Part shown: positions 20,310 through 30,310 of the stretch, in pieces | How the letters are laid out: every line of letters starts with the position of its first letter | Position numbering within the stretch: position 1 is the first letter of the stretch | From: Mantis religiosa | Lineage: Eukaryota > Arthropoda > Insecta > Mantodea > Mantidae | DNA length: 64,000 nt | Assembly: GCA_030765055.1 (NCBI GenBank) | Contig: CM060951.1 | Coordinates: forward strand, 46,821,449-46,885,448 | Reading direction: 5' to 3' | Program-made: the position numbers and the translations under genes | Notes under the pieces: model-generated | Database searches by the model: none | What the model was told of the DNA's origin: nothing | The model's input: the letters and a program-made list of their open reading frames with translations, nothing else

Positions 20310-22645
20310 ATGGTCTTCACTACCTTATGTATGCACCGTTTAGGTATCTAAGATGCTTGAGGCGTTTTATTCATATAAAAAGTTTATATTCATTAGAAAT
20401 AAAGTTTAGAGATAGCCTCATAAAATATAATTTTTGGAAAAGGGTACTTTTCAAGGGTTGCTCTACTTGAAGTATGCAGTACAGAACGTAAAAAATTAGC
20501 GTTTAAACTACCTTTAGGACGCTTTTAATTAAAACATGTTTTGATTTAGTTTTCATTCTGACGTTGCAGAAGGAGCACTTAAAAGCTTTAAACGAAGGTA
20601 TTTCAAGAAGATTAGCTTAGTTTGCGGAGTGGATTGTTTTTTTATTCATCTTAATAAAACGTTGCAAAGTGTACAAAGCTTCCTCTGTTCCTTGCAAAGC
20701 TTTTACTAGAAGATTATATCACGGCACCAAAAAGGATATTACTACGTGGATGACGTTAATGCAAATATCGAGTTAATTTAGTCAAGTAAATATCATCCGT
20801 TGCTGTTGGTAAGGTTTATAAATAAGTAATAAAAACCGCTCTCATACGTCAACTTTCTAAGTTGTCGGTAGGGAAAATGGGCACAGATGACGTTCAAAGC
20901 AGCTGTTAACAGTTTATCGTTCAATCTTTGAAGAGGAGAAGACGCAATTTTTTTAACTACAGTCTTCTTTTTATTCGTTTTCTCCCATTCATTTCAGAAA
21001 CATGCTAAGTATTTCAGAAGACAAAATAACCTGCAAATACACGCCTCAGAACTTGTAATTTCCACAGTTTATAATTTTAAAAATACAATTCTTACAATAT
21101 AACCTTCATATAACATTTTAATTCATTGATAATACTGCTCCATTATTCATGACATACTGGGTTTTTTAAATATTTACAACAGTTCTGTGAATATTCTTAT
21201 TTTTAGCATAACGGACAACGATAACTGGAATTTATACCACTACTTAGGTTACAAATGAGTTGCCTATGATATATACTACGGACAGCGAATTATATCCAGC
21301 AGACACTTAATCGTGTAACGAGGATAACAACGGAGGATCGACATCAACACTCTCTACCTCAGAAACAGGATCTCTAATCCTACTTCAGAATCTGAAGACG
21401 AGATCTGTATTTACTGTTGATATTTTAATATGTCTAAAAACTACTTCCTCAGGTTCTTTACCAGTTCTGTCAACATAATACGATTACAATCAACGTGCAA
21501 TGTACAAGAGCTTAATAGGATTACAAGAAAGGAAATCTAATAATCTCCTTTGATGTATTAGAAAATACAGGAAGGCAAGGGTCATATTTAGGCTTCATGC
21601 CATGCTGAGGTTTAAGAATTCCTTGCGAGATTGCTGGGAAGTAAACGCATCATTGCAAATTCGAATGGATGAGTGAAGTCATTGTTACCTACAAAACGCC
21701 TTGTCAGTCCAGCACCGCATTCTCAGTTATATTGAAATTCAAATAGCCCTTGGGTCTTCTACCTAAGCCACATCCTACATATGCAAGAATCTTCTTAACT
21801 ATTCCCCAAGTCTTCAAAATAGTGATCTTATATGCATCAATCAAAACACAATTATTTATTTAATTTATTTTAGGATATTATCTAAATTATTGTAAACAAT
21901 AGGTACATAAGAGTCAGGCGAGTTGAGATTACTCAGGTGAGTGTAACATTGTTATAAATAAAAGAACAACTGTGATCTAAGTATTGCGCAGTAAGACTTG
22001 AAATCGGTTTAAAAGTTACCCTAGCCGTGTAACTTTAACCTTTACCATCTCAGTCGAAATATTCATGAAAAATTATACATCAGAGGAAGATTCATTTGCG
22101 CACTTTGAGGTGTGGGGAACACGTCTGCTTCACATTCAGGAATTTTCGAAATTAAATTTCGGATGAATTTATACACGCGGGTAGATTTTCTCTATGATTC
22201 TCCTTGTTCTAAAAAGATTAATTTCGAATCACGTTTATCTGTAACTCCGGGCCCACAAATTTCATTCATCTTCAATATAAAGAATGTTAACTTACACAAA
22301 AGAAAAGTTTTTCTTCAGAGAAAGAAAATGATTAACAATGATACAATAAATACATGCCCTGAAGGCGGTTTAACTGGAAGAAAGTGGTTTAGGATTCCAT
22401 AATTTTAAAAAAAGCTTCAATAAATTAAAAGGATGAAAAGGGCAACTTGGGGTCGATTGTACATACTAAGTTTAAGGAAATAACCGAACAACAGGCCCAC
22501 CGGAGTAGAAGTCACTGAAATGTCATGTACCTTAGAGCTAAAATTTAACTGTCCCACATAATGCACAGATATTTTTTTATATAAGATTTCTAAAGCTGTC
22601 GAACTGAATTCACCCTTAAGAGCAAATTCCTGAGGATGAGTTTGG
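20310..22645. other. Long AT-rich stretch, no recognisable gene
   Basis: About 2.3 kb with no identifiable coding or repeat content. A 96-codon open frame at 22112-22402 has no domain that I recognise. Confidence 0.5.
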
Positions 22646-22649
22646 CAAC

Positions 22650-22893
22650 CTTTTATCTTTTTAATTTATGTCCTCCAACGTTGTAAAATCGGACGACGAA
22701 TGATATAAATGAAATCATGTATAAAGAGCCCGGGCTCCATAGAGCTTAAACTTACCCAACATGCATCTTTCAGGATAAGAAAAAACCCCGGAGAAAGCCT
22801 TATCGAAGTAACTCACACTGACATAGATTCGAACTAGGGACCTCTTGAATGCATGGCAGACGAGCTACCACTTACGCTACAGAGGCGGAGCGG
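22650..22893 (-). mobile_element. SINE family B copy, degenerate short target duplication
   Basis: Full-length minus-strand copy: B-box-like GTTCGAATC near 22826-22836, A-box half near 22865-22885, family 3' end at 22668-22690. TTTGGCAAC (22641-22649) and TTAGGCAAC (22894-22902) flank it and are probably the mutated target duplication. Confidence 0.85.
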
Positions 22894-22902
22894 TTAGGCA
22901 AC

Positions 22903-23580
22903 AGAAGTCAAGTTAGAAATATGTTCTAGAGGTTGCCTTATATGGAATCAGGCAGAGTTTCAAAATATAGATGGTAATTGGACACAAGACGGAGATTTTA
23001 CACACCCAAAATGCCTATCAGCACTATTAAGTACATTAGGGATAAGTTTTTGAACAACATAACTAAACAGTATTGAACGCCTTTCAGAAAATGGAATATG
23101 AGATGCAGGTTCCATGTATTATGCAGAATGGCTTCAAGTGCCTCAAAAATACAACGTTATTACCGTACACATTTTTAACAACTTCACTGATTTGTACAGG
23201 ATGTTAATGAACTACACAGTAATATTTTCAGAGAATGTGGAAATATTCTAAAAATGTAATTTGAGATAGGAGACTTATGACCTTTTTGTCAAATGTGAAA
23301 GTAATTTAAGTTTCTAAAGTGCCAGTGCGCCACTGATAACACTTGAGTGCTCAACACATGAAAATGAAGAGACGTGTCGGAGCACTCCATATGGTGCAAT
23401 GACATCAGCTTTCGAGTCAAAAGTTAACGGGTTTTAGTCTCTTTAGCTATCGTCTTCATTTTTATTTTTTTCAATATTTTTTCAAAGCTCTAACAGGGTT
23501 GAATCCTGCTTAATACTTTCAAATGCTGTATTTTTAAATGACAAACGAACTTACATAAAATAAAAGGGAAATGCAACTGT
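22903..23580. other. No recognisable gene
   Basis: AT-rich spacer with nothing identified. Confidence 0.5.
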
Positions 23581-23584
23581 CTAT

Positions 23585-23770
23585 GTCAGGTATACAACAA
23601 CTGCTCGAAATGGCGACCTGCTTTTTCAATGCAAAGTTGTCAGCGACGAAGGGACGACTGTCGTGCTCTCTTCAAAATTCCTTGTGTGTGGCGAATAACT
23701 TCGCATGCTGCTATTGTTCGGAAACTTAGGTCCTCTTCTGAGGGAAAAGATGTTTCACACACTAGGGTCT
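23585..23770 (-). pseudogene. Mariner-like transposase C-terminal fragment
   Basis: The minus strand reads FRTIAACEVIRHTQGILKRA, then RQSSLRRCQLCIEKAGRHFE, and ends in QLL. This is the helical tail that follows the catalytic domain in a group of arthropod DDE transposases related to mariner, whose proteins commonly end in His-Phe-Glu-His/Gln-Leu-Leu. The catalytic domain is missing. The fragment at 36922-37184 has the same tail pattern. Confidence 0.65.
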
Positions 23771-23779
23771 TGTGGTGAC

Positions 23780-25685
23780 CCAAGAAAAAGCGTAGTAGTG
23801 CTATTGCACTGGCCAATCACATACACGTTCTTAGAAATCACGCCATTTCTTCCTATTAGTATTTACTTAAAAACACGAAGGAAAAAATTAATTACATGAA
23901 AGGAACCGAACTACTGACCTTTGAAATACCAGATTTTGGCCTTACGGAATGGGCCACCAGTATAATTGTAGCAACATCATTAGTATTGACTACATGATGC
24001 AAGAAGGAGTTAATCGCTGTTCAGTGTCGCACTGGCGGGTGATTAGTTCGAGATCTGAGAGATCTTTGAGACATTAAATCTTGAGAATGCCAATAACGAG
24101 CTACTAAGAATCGATAGTTCTATACTCGGAATTCAGCTTTTAGGACATTCTGCTTGAATAATTTCACGTCCTGTTTAAATAAAAACTTATCAGCATCTGA
24201 TGCCAATTAGGTTTAACATAAGTAACTACGCTATATTTCGCACAGGCAAGCACAACATCTCAACATGCTTATATTAGTCACGTCTACAATTGCTGAAATT
24301 ATTTTGGTGCAGTTCATTAGCATCCTGTATATAACGTAACAAGCCGAAATTTGAAAGATCAATAATTCTCCTCCAGATATACGTCACTGTATTAAGAGAA
24401 AATTAGAAAGAAAGCAAAATAAATAAATTTTGCTTTAAGATGAGCACAAGTAACATTAAAATGGAATTTACGGGTATCTACCAGAAGTTCCAGGTTCAAT
24501 AAAAGGACCTGTTATCTGCGAAGCAAAAACACCTTATGCTTCATGCAACGATTCTAGCGCAGAGATATCGTTCGTATGACGTAGCCATGTAATAATTAGG
24601 TACGTGCATACCAGAGCGAGCTAATTAGGCTAACTGAGATTGAATCACGGCTGTTAGGATTCAATTACCGTCAGCTTTGCAGTGTAAGTAAAGGTAACAG
24701 TGGGATATACGGGCATAACGTATTCTGCTTGCCTATCATGGTTTTGTATCTCTATGCATTCGTGTTTCTCTCATATGGCTTTGCTGTGATGTTGCTACTA
24801 TCTTTTTGGCCAGCATAATGGATATTCATTATTCATTTTGATAGTCCTTCCTCCCCCCTAATTTGAGGTTCTGCGTTCTACCATGATCTCCTTTATTCTT
24901 GTTTCTACTAACACGCTATTCTTTCCCTTCCTTTTACAGTTTGTTAGACATGTTTTGCTTTCAGCTTTTCCTTTCATATTTAAACCTACAAAGCTTTCAC
25001 ATATACTCAAGTATATAACAACAAACTAGGAAACTAAATGAGGCAAATAACATCCAGGACTCAAGTCATTGCTTGTAGATAAAGCACACAAGAAAATAAA
25101 ATGCTTTCTAGAATTTAGATTCTTATTTATAACATGACCTTCAAAGTTTTAGGATAAAGAGAAGTTTTCCGAAATTATAAGTACATCAATTTTTTGTTCC
25201 AATTCTGGTTGTTACTGATTTAAAAAATTACTTTTACGAGTTTAATTTGCTACAAACCTTTTACTGCTTTTTATCTGCACTACGCGATCCTTTATTCCTC
25301 CTTTGTTCATATTCAAATCAATAATATAAAGATTTCATTCCGCATCTTCAACTTTATTTTCTTTTATTTCTTGTCCCCGGAGATATACTTGTTTAAGAAT
25401 GTCGCACAAAACCACCAATGTTAAGTCATTTATACTACACTATCCTTTTAAACCAAATTTAAACTCTATTGTTGAATTCATCCATAAAGTTCCTAGAATT
25501 TCTCATGTTAACCGTTTTAAACTATACTCTTTGCAATTCTACTAGGAATATAACATAGGTCTGCAGTTATATAGTAATGAAAGTGGTAGAAAACTAAGTA
25601 TATCCCCATCTTACGTTACACATTGTGAGAAGAAAATGCTTATTCTAGAAGCTTTGTGCAGAAAGTAATATGTTAAATATACGAG
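23780..25685. other. Long AT-rich stretch, no recognisable gene
   Basis: About 1.9 kb with no supported features. Confidence 0.5.
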
Positions 25686-25689
25686 GATC

Positions 25690-26460
25690 GACTGGGAAGT
25701 CCCAGGCATAACTCCAGAAACGCTAATACATTTATCATAATGGTATTCTAATGTAATTAAACCATCTCTGTTGTGTGATTTATCATGGTCCTCAAAATAG
25801 CTGTTTACCACAACAATGACCTCCTCGTTGCTGTGAGACTTTCGTCCTCCAAGATATCTTTTTTTTTTTTTTTTTTAATCGGGAACAGGTGGTAGTCCAC
25901 TGGGTGCTAGATCTGGTGAAAGCTTACGTAGTGATCACCAGTGATACGTTTACCCTTTTACAAGTAATCAATAAAACTAATTCTCTGTGTGTCCCAGAAA
26001 ACACTCGCCGTAACCTTGTTAGCTGACCAAATTAACTTTGCCTATTTTGGAGTTCGTTCTCCTGGCGCAATCCACTGTTTTGACTATGATTTACTTTCTG
26101 GAGTGTAGAGCGTATCCAAATTTCATCCATGGTAACAAGCTGTCACAAAAATTTGCTGGGATGTTTATGGTAGAGCGCCAAATTCTTAACAGAAATAGTT
26201 TCTCCTTGCAACGTTTTGATCAGGTGTCAAGAAACGCCTTGCACCCATCTTGCAGAGAGCTTATGAACGCCCAAAACATTGCTTAAAATGTTACTTGTGC
26301 GTTCTTTTGATATGCTCACAGCCTCTGCTATCTCAAACAACTTGAACCTGCGGCCTTCTGTTACTAAGCGATAATTTTTTTCAATGATATCTGGAGTTGT
26401 GATTAACAAAGGCCTTCCAGAGCGAGCATCATTACTAGTGCTCGTACATCCCATTTTAAA
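25690..26460 (-). mobile_element. Mariner relic (mauritiana-like), scrambled
   Basis: Three transposase landmarks are on the minus strand in the right order. The N-terminal HTH is near 26230-26450 (DARSGRPLLITTPDIIEKN and ILSNVLGVHKLSARWVQ). A TMDEIWI-type first catalytic block is near 26115-26135, where the family has DETW. A degraded DLAPS...LFP block is near 25870-25915. The C-terminal tail (GLITLEYHYDKCI) is near 25700-25770. Frames change between the blocks and the second catalytic block is not visible. No terminal repeats were matched. Confidence 0.75.
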
Positions 26461-26559
26461 CTCTGAAATTTTTAATCATTGTATATGAAGGGGCAGTGTC
26501 TTTCCATGTACTATCCATTTCCTCCTTGATCTATTTAATTATATACAGGTTTGATCAGA

Positions 26560-27180
26560 ACAAAACTTAGGAAAATCAATCAAGAAGCGGTCGTCTTGCA
26601 GTTCTATCCGAGATGGAGAAACAACAGTTACTTAGAGAAGTCAAGAAAAATGTTAAATTAAGTGCTCCAAAACTTGCTATTGCAACTGAAACACACAGAG
26701 GAAAGTCCGTTTCACCACAAACTATGAGAAAGATGCTTTAAGAGGCTGAGTATGGAGGCCAAACAGCTCGTAGAAAACCATACAACAGCAAAATCAACAA
26801 AAAGAGGAGAAATGCTTTTGCAAAACAACATAAATACGATGGGTTTGATTTCTAGAAGAAGGTTGTATTTACTGACGAGAGTTTTTTTGAGCGCTTTACG
26901 TGAAAAGAACTAATAATAGTGCGGAGAAAAAAGAATTGTGAGCTTGAGGAGAAAAATATAACAGCTTCAATTAATACTCCACAATGGATGCCGACACCAC
27001 CGCAATCCCCAGACATGAATCGAATAGAGAATTTGTGAAGTATATTGGACAAAAAATATATGGAATTATCTGAAACCTAATATAAGGAATCTAAAGAATG
27101 CTATATGCAGTGGAAACAACACAATCTTTAGTGAACTCCATACCAAGGAGAATACAAGAGCTTATAAAGAGGAATGGAGG
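26560..27180 (+). mobile_element. Tc1-like transposon relic
   Basis: The plus strand reads, with stops and frameshifts, as a Tc1-type transposase. It has RGKSVSPQTMRKML (second HTH helix), then VVFTDESFFERF (first catalytic Asp), PTPPQSPDMNRIENL (the Pro-Pro-Gln-Ser-Pro-Asp-x-Asn-Pro-Ile-Glu-Asn block with the catalytic Glu) and NSIPRRIQELI near the end. A stretch between the first and last catalytic blocks, with the second Asp, is missing. A mariner is inserted immediately downstream at 27189. Confidence 0.85.
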
Positions 27181-27188
27181 GCCTACTA

Positions 27189-28086
27189 CCAGGGCTGTTC
27201 AATAAAGAATGATCATAATTTTTTTACGGTCATAATTTTTCGCACTAAGATTTAATCTTATTATATTCTGTTAGCTTAATGTGAAACAAACACACCGTAG
27301 TAGTTTCATTGTTGGTACTCCTGGTTCCCGTCTGTGAGAACCAGGCAATTTCAGACCTGTTCAGTATCGCCTACCGCTGCAATGGAGGTAACATGCAGTT
27401 AACGTTGATGTTAGAGGAAGATCCGGAGTTTCTTTCAAACGTAATCACTGCTGATGAAACTTGGCTACATCATTTTGATCCCGAGAGTAAACAGCAAAGC
27501 TCAGTGAGGAAATCTCCTTCATTAAAAAACCCCCAAAAATCAAAAGTAGTTGCTTCTGCTGGGAAAGTTATTGTCATCCCATTCTTTGAAATTAATGGAA
27601 TGGTTTACCAGTATGTTGTACGTGCACACACATCAGTAACTGGACAATACTACAGGGATGTGCTGAAAACATTGCAGGTCCATATCAGGCGCAAAAGACC
27701 TCATTATCGTGAAGCAGGCTGGATGTGCGACCGCATATTGCCAATGTTGTTGCTGAATATCTTACAAAAATCAACGTGAAGCGCATCCCTCGCCCTCCCT
27801 ATTGTCCGGATTTAGCTCCATGTGACTTTTTTGTTTCTATTCCCTAACTTGAGGAAACGCCTTCGTGGGAGGCATTATCAGGAGCAGTGGTAAAGGCTGC
27901 GGATGCGATTTTGAAGGATCTGTCAAAAATGGTTTCCAGCATTTCTTTAAAGCCTGGCAGAAACGCTGGGACAAGTGCATCTCATTCAGGGCAGACTATT
28001 TTGAGAAGGACCATAAAAATTATGAGGATGAGTAAAGGTACGTTCTGAAGAAAAAATTGTGATCATTCTTTATTGAACAGCCCTCG
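27189..28086 (+). mobile_element. Internally deleted mariner, copy 2
   Basis: An 898-bp element with TA on each side (27187-27188 and 28087-28088) and the same terminal inverted repeats as copy 1. The transposase is on the plus strand: NVITADETWLHHFDPESKQQ near 27435-27495 keeps the first Asp. The second catalytic block is destroyed by a small deletion near 27722: the sequence runs from GWM directly into CDRILP, losing the HHDN residues. PDLAPCDF follows near 27806-27830. The N-terminal domain is absent at the same junction as in copies 1 and 3. Confidence 0.93.
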
Positions 28087-28252
28087 TAAGTACTAACCGT
28101 CACATTCTACAGTATTTTCAGAATACAGACGAATACTTATTTTGCATTTTAAATAAGACATTTTCAAGTGTTAAAAGTGAGATATATTTTATATAGAATA
28201 TGAGTAGTTGTCATGCAGTTTTTGAGATTACTCACTCAGATAAGATGTTCTC

Positions 28253-28305
28253 CATTTCTCCATAAGCGCTTTTCGGTCTAGTTTAGACCATCTTCAGTGG
28301 GTGCT
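28253..28305 (-). ncRNA. Hammerhead-ribozyme-like motif of second PLE family
   Basis: On the minus strand: CTGAAGA (28297-28291, fitting CUGANGA), one T, stem II GGTCTA pairing with TAGACC around a 4-base or shorter loop, GAAA (28274-28271), then the self-complementary AAGCGCTT that includes stem III, then A as the cleavage base and TGG, which pairs with CCA just 5' of the core. Predicted cleavage is between 28263 and 28262. Stem I is only 3 contiguous pairs next to the core, so this fold is weaker than the one at 5805-5853. The extra T after the core is shared with that unrelated family. Confidence 0.65.
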
Positions 28306-28367
28306 GACCAGCTACTGAGGTTGAGAAGAGCCAAACCTTCCAAGAAACTTTTTACTCCTGTTGATTG

Positions 28368-28845
28368 TCATTTGATTATCGTCTGATTTGTAATACCAAC
28401 TTCTGGGACTGGAACACTGTGGCTGGGCACAGGTGACTGATTGTCATCTGTGATGTTGACTGGTTGTAGCCGTTTCCTCTCTGGATGTGAATCAATTGAA
28501 CTGTAGACCTGTGGTGGCGGATGAATTTCGTCTTCCATCTCGTTCTCTGGACCAATATTTAAGTTACTTGTTGTCTGTGGGAGATGTGCTTCCTCACTCA
28601 TATGTTCCTGGAGTAAACTAGATTGGTTGACATGTGGATTAATTTCAACTGGGTCTATGTTCTTTAAATTGGTTTCAACAACATCGATGTTGGAGTTTTT
28701 AACTTTTTTAATAAGTTGTAAAACACTGTTTAATGGTGGTATCTCAAAATTCAATAGGTTTTCTGTTTCACTATTTAGGATATAAATTTTTTTCCCAAAT
28801 ATCTAGTTCGTTAACTGTTTGTACATGTTTTAATAATTGTATACT
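28368..28845 (-). pseudogene. PLE C-terminal extension (frame-shifted from RT ORF)
   Basis: Downstream of the RT/GIY-YIG frame and in another frame, the minus strand reads LDIWEKNLYILNSETENLLN, then FEIPPLNSVLQLIKK. This resembles a continuation of the PLE protein after the GIY-YIG domain. It then runs about 100 residues of acidic, Pro/Ser/Asn-rich, presumably disordered sequence ending at 28368. One or two indels around 28820-28845 separate it from the main frame, so the original protein probably included it. I recognise no domain in the tail. Confidence 0.55.
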
Positions 28846-29889
28846 TTAGCCAATTTCATGGATGTGTTTCCAGAAATGATTGGCAACTGCAGACTTTTCT
28901 ATTTGTTTAAGTTTTATATTTCTCAAGTGTTCCGTTTGACGGGTTTTTAAATTTCTCTTAGTTCTTCCTATATAATATGCTTCACAGTTGTTACATGGTA
29001 TTTTATATATTCCAGATAATTTTAATTTATCAATAGTGTTGCTTAAAGGTTTTTTGAGCAGATTCTTAAGGCTGAAGTTATTTTTTTGGGCTAATTTTAT
29101 ATTATAATTATGAAAAATTCTTTTAAATTTGTTAAATGCCCAAGGGTGATAGGTGAACTTCTTGTAGATAACAGTAGTTTCTGGTTTCTTTAAAGTAGTA
29201 AATGAACTTATGTAGTTTTTGTATATATGTTCATTAATTATTTTAAGTATAGTTGATTCTTCAAAGCCATTGATCTTTGCAACATGCAAAATATGTTGGT
29301 ATTCTAGTTGATATTCAGGTTCAAGCATAGGTACATTTATAAGTCTGTGGATTAAACAATGGAATACTGCAAGTTGATGTGATGTTGGATTATAGTTATT
29401 AGCTTTGATATAATTATCCACATGTGTACTTTTCCTATGAATACCAAAATTCAGTTTATTATGGTACTTGGAAATTTTTAAATCCAGAAAAGGTAAGAAT
29501 CCTTGATCTTCTATTTCCATAGTAAATTTTATAGATTCATCTTGATTGTTGAGAATTTCTAAGGCTTCATTAATTTTATCTTTGGGTATGATGGAGAAAA
29601 TATCATCTACATATCTGTACCATACTTTAAATATATCTGAGTGAGTAGACGTTACTTGAATTTCTAAGTTGCTCATATATAAGTCAGCTAAGAATGGAGA
29701 TAATGGATTACCCATAGCTAAACCATGTGTTTGAGTGTATAATCTTCCATTGAATGTGAAGGTATTCTGGTCAATACAACTGGTAGTACAAGTTAGTAGA
29801 TCATGAATCTCAGCTTCATTAATATTGATTGAAGTAAGCCACTCTTGTAGTAGTGAAGAAATCTTCCCAGTTGGGACGTTTGTGAACAA
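28846..29889 (-). CDS. PLE reverse transcriptase palm/thumb with GIY-YIG endonuclease (347 codons open)
   Basis: Uninterrupted minus-strand frame. RT motif B-like GLAMGNPLSPFLADLYMSNL is at residues ~54-73. The catalytic RYVDDIF is at ~92-98; its two Asp residues, with the Asp of the upstream FDVTSLFTNV block, form the metal-binding triad. FLPFLDLKI and HRKSTHVDNYI follow, both characteristic of Penelope RTs. The GIY-YIG nuclease begins near residue 290 with GIYKIPCNNCEAYYIGRTKR and continues to a TEHLRNI helix. The listed Met start is only the first Met of the frame: the motif A Asp lies just upstream in the same frame, so the true protein extended further 5'. A frameshift near 29955 and the 5' truncation make the element itself non-autonomous. 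Confidence 0.85.
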   Translation of the reverse strand: MFTNVPTGKISSLLQEWLTSININEAEIHDLLTCTTSCIDQNTFTFNGRLYTQTHGLAMGNPLSPFLADLYMSNLEIQVTSTHSDIFKVWYRYVDDIFSIIPKDKINEALEILNNQDESIKFTMEIEDQGFLPFLDLKISKYHNKLNFGIHRKSTHVDNYIKANNYNPTSHQLAVFHCLIHRLINVPMLEPEYQLEYQHILHVAKINGFEESTILKIINEHIYKNYISSFTTLKKPETTVIYKKFTYHPWAFNKFKRIFHNYNIKLAQKNNFSLKNLLKKPLSNTIDKLKLSGIYKIPCNNCEAYYIGRTKRNLKTRQTEHLRNIKLKQIEKSAVANHFWKHIHEIG

Positions 29890-30287
29890 AGAAGTGACAT
29901 CAAAAGATACTAAAATGTCACTATCACTGATTGTAATACTTTTAATGTATTCTAAAGTTCAAGAGAATTCTTAATGCTTCTACTTTCAAATTTTTTTAAA
30001 GATGAAAACTTTTTTGAAACCCATTTTGCCAATAAGTAACATGGCGAACCTATGTTATTGATAATAGGTCGCATACTGTTATCTTTTTTGTGAGTTTTTG
30101 GAAGGCAGTAAATCCGTGGTAGTGTTGGATTACTGACTTTTAATCTTTTTTTATGAGCTAAATCATAACAATTAGCTTCATACTTATTTTGCATCTTATA
30201 TTGTATCTTTTCTTTTGAATGTTTAACTAGGTTTATGTGAAAAGATACTACATATGTTTTTATTGCAATTTTTTTACTAATCAACAA
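29890..30287 (-). pseudogene. PLE reverse transcriptase N-terminal part, frame-shifted
   Basis: The minus strand reads LPRIYCLPKTHKKDNSMRPI followed by INNIGSPCYLLAKWVSKK, the conserved RT fingers block of Penelope-like elements. A one-base-type frame change near 29955 (SLEL then stop in one frame, EYIKSITISDSDILVSFDV in the next) separates it from the catalytic frame. Upstream sequence is lost by 5' truncation. Confidence 0.82.
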
Positions 30288-30310
30288 ATAAGACAGTATC
30301 CCTGCAGTAC

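Larger units (their letters stand above)
28240..30310 (-). mobile_element. Penelope-like retroelement with RT, GIY-YIG and hammerhead motif
   Basis: The best-preserved element in the window. On the minus strand the order is: RT fingers region (30287-29952), RT palm and thumb plus GIY-YIG (29889-28846), a C-terminal extension (28754-28368), then a hammerhead-like motif near 28305-28253. It is 5' truncated near 30300. At least two frame interruptions, near 29955 and just below 28846, break the single long frame expected of a PLE. It belongs to a different PLE family from the pair at 4588-5900, as judged by its protein and its hammerhead stems. Confidence 0.92.
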
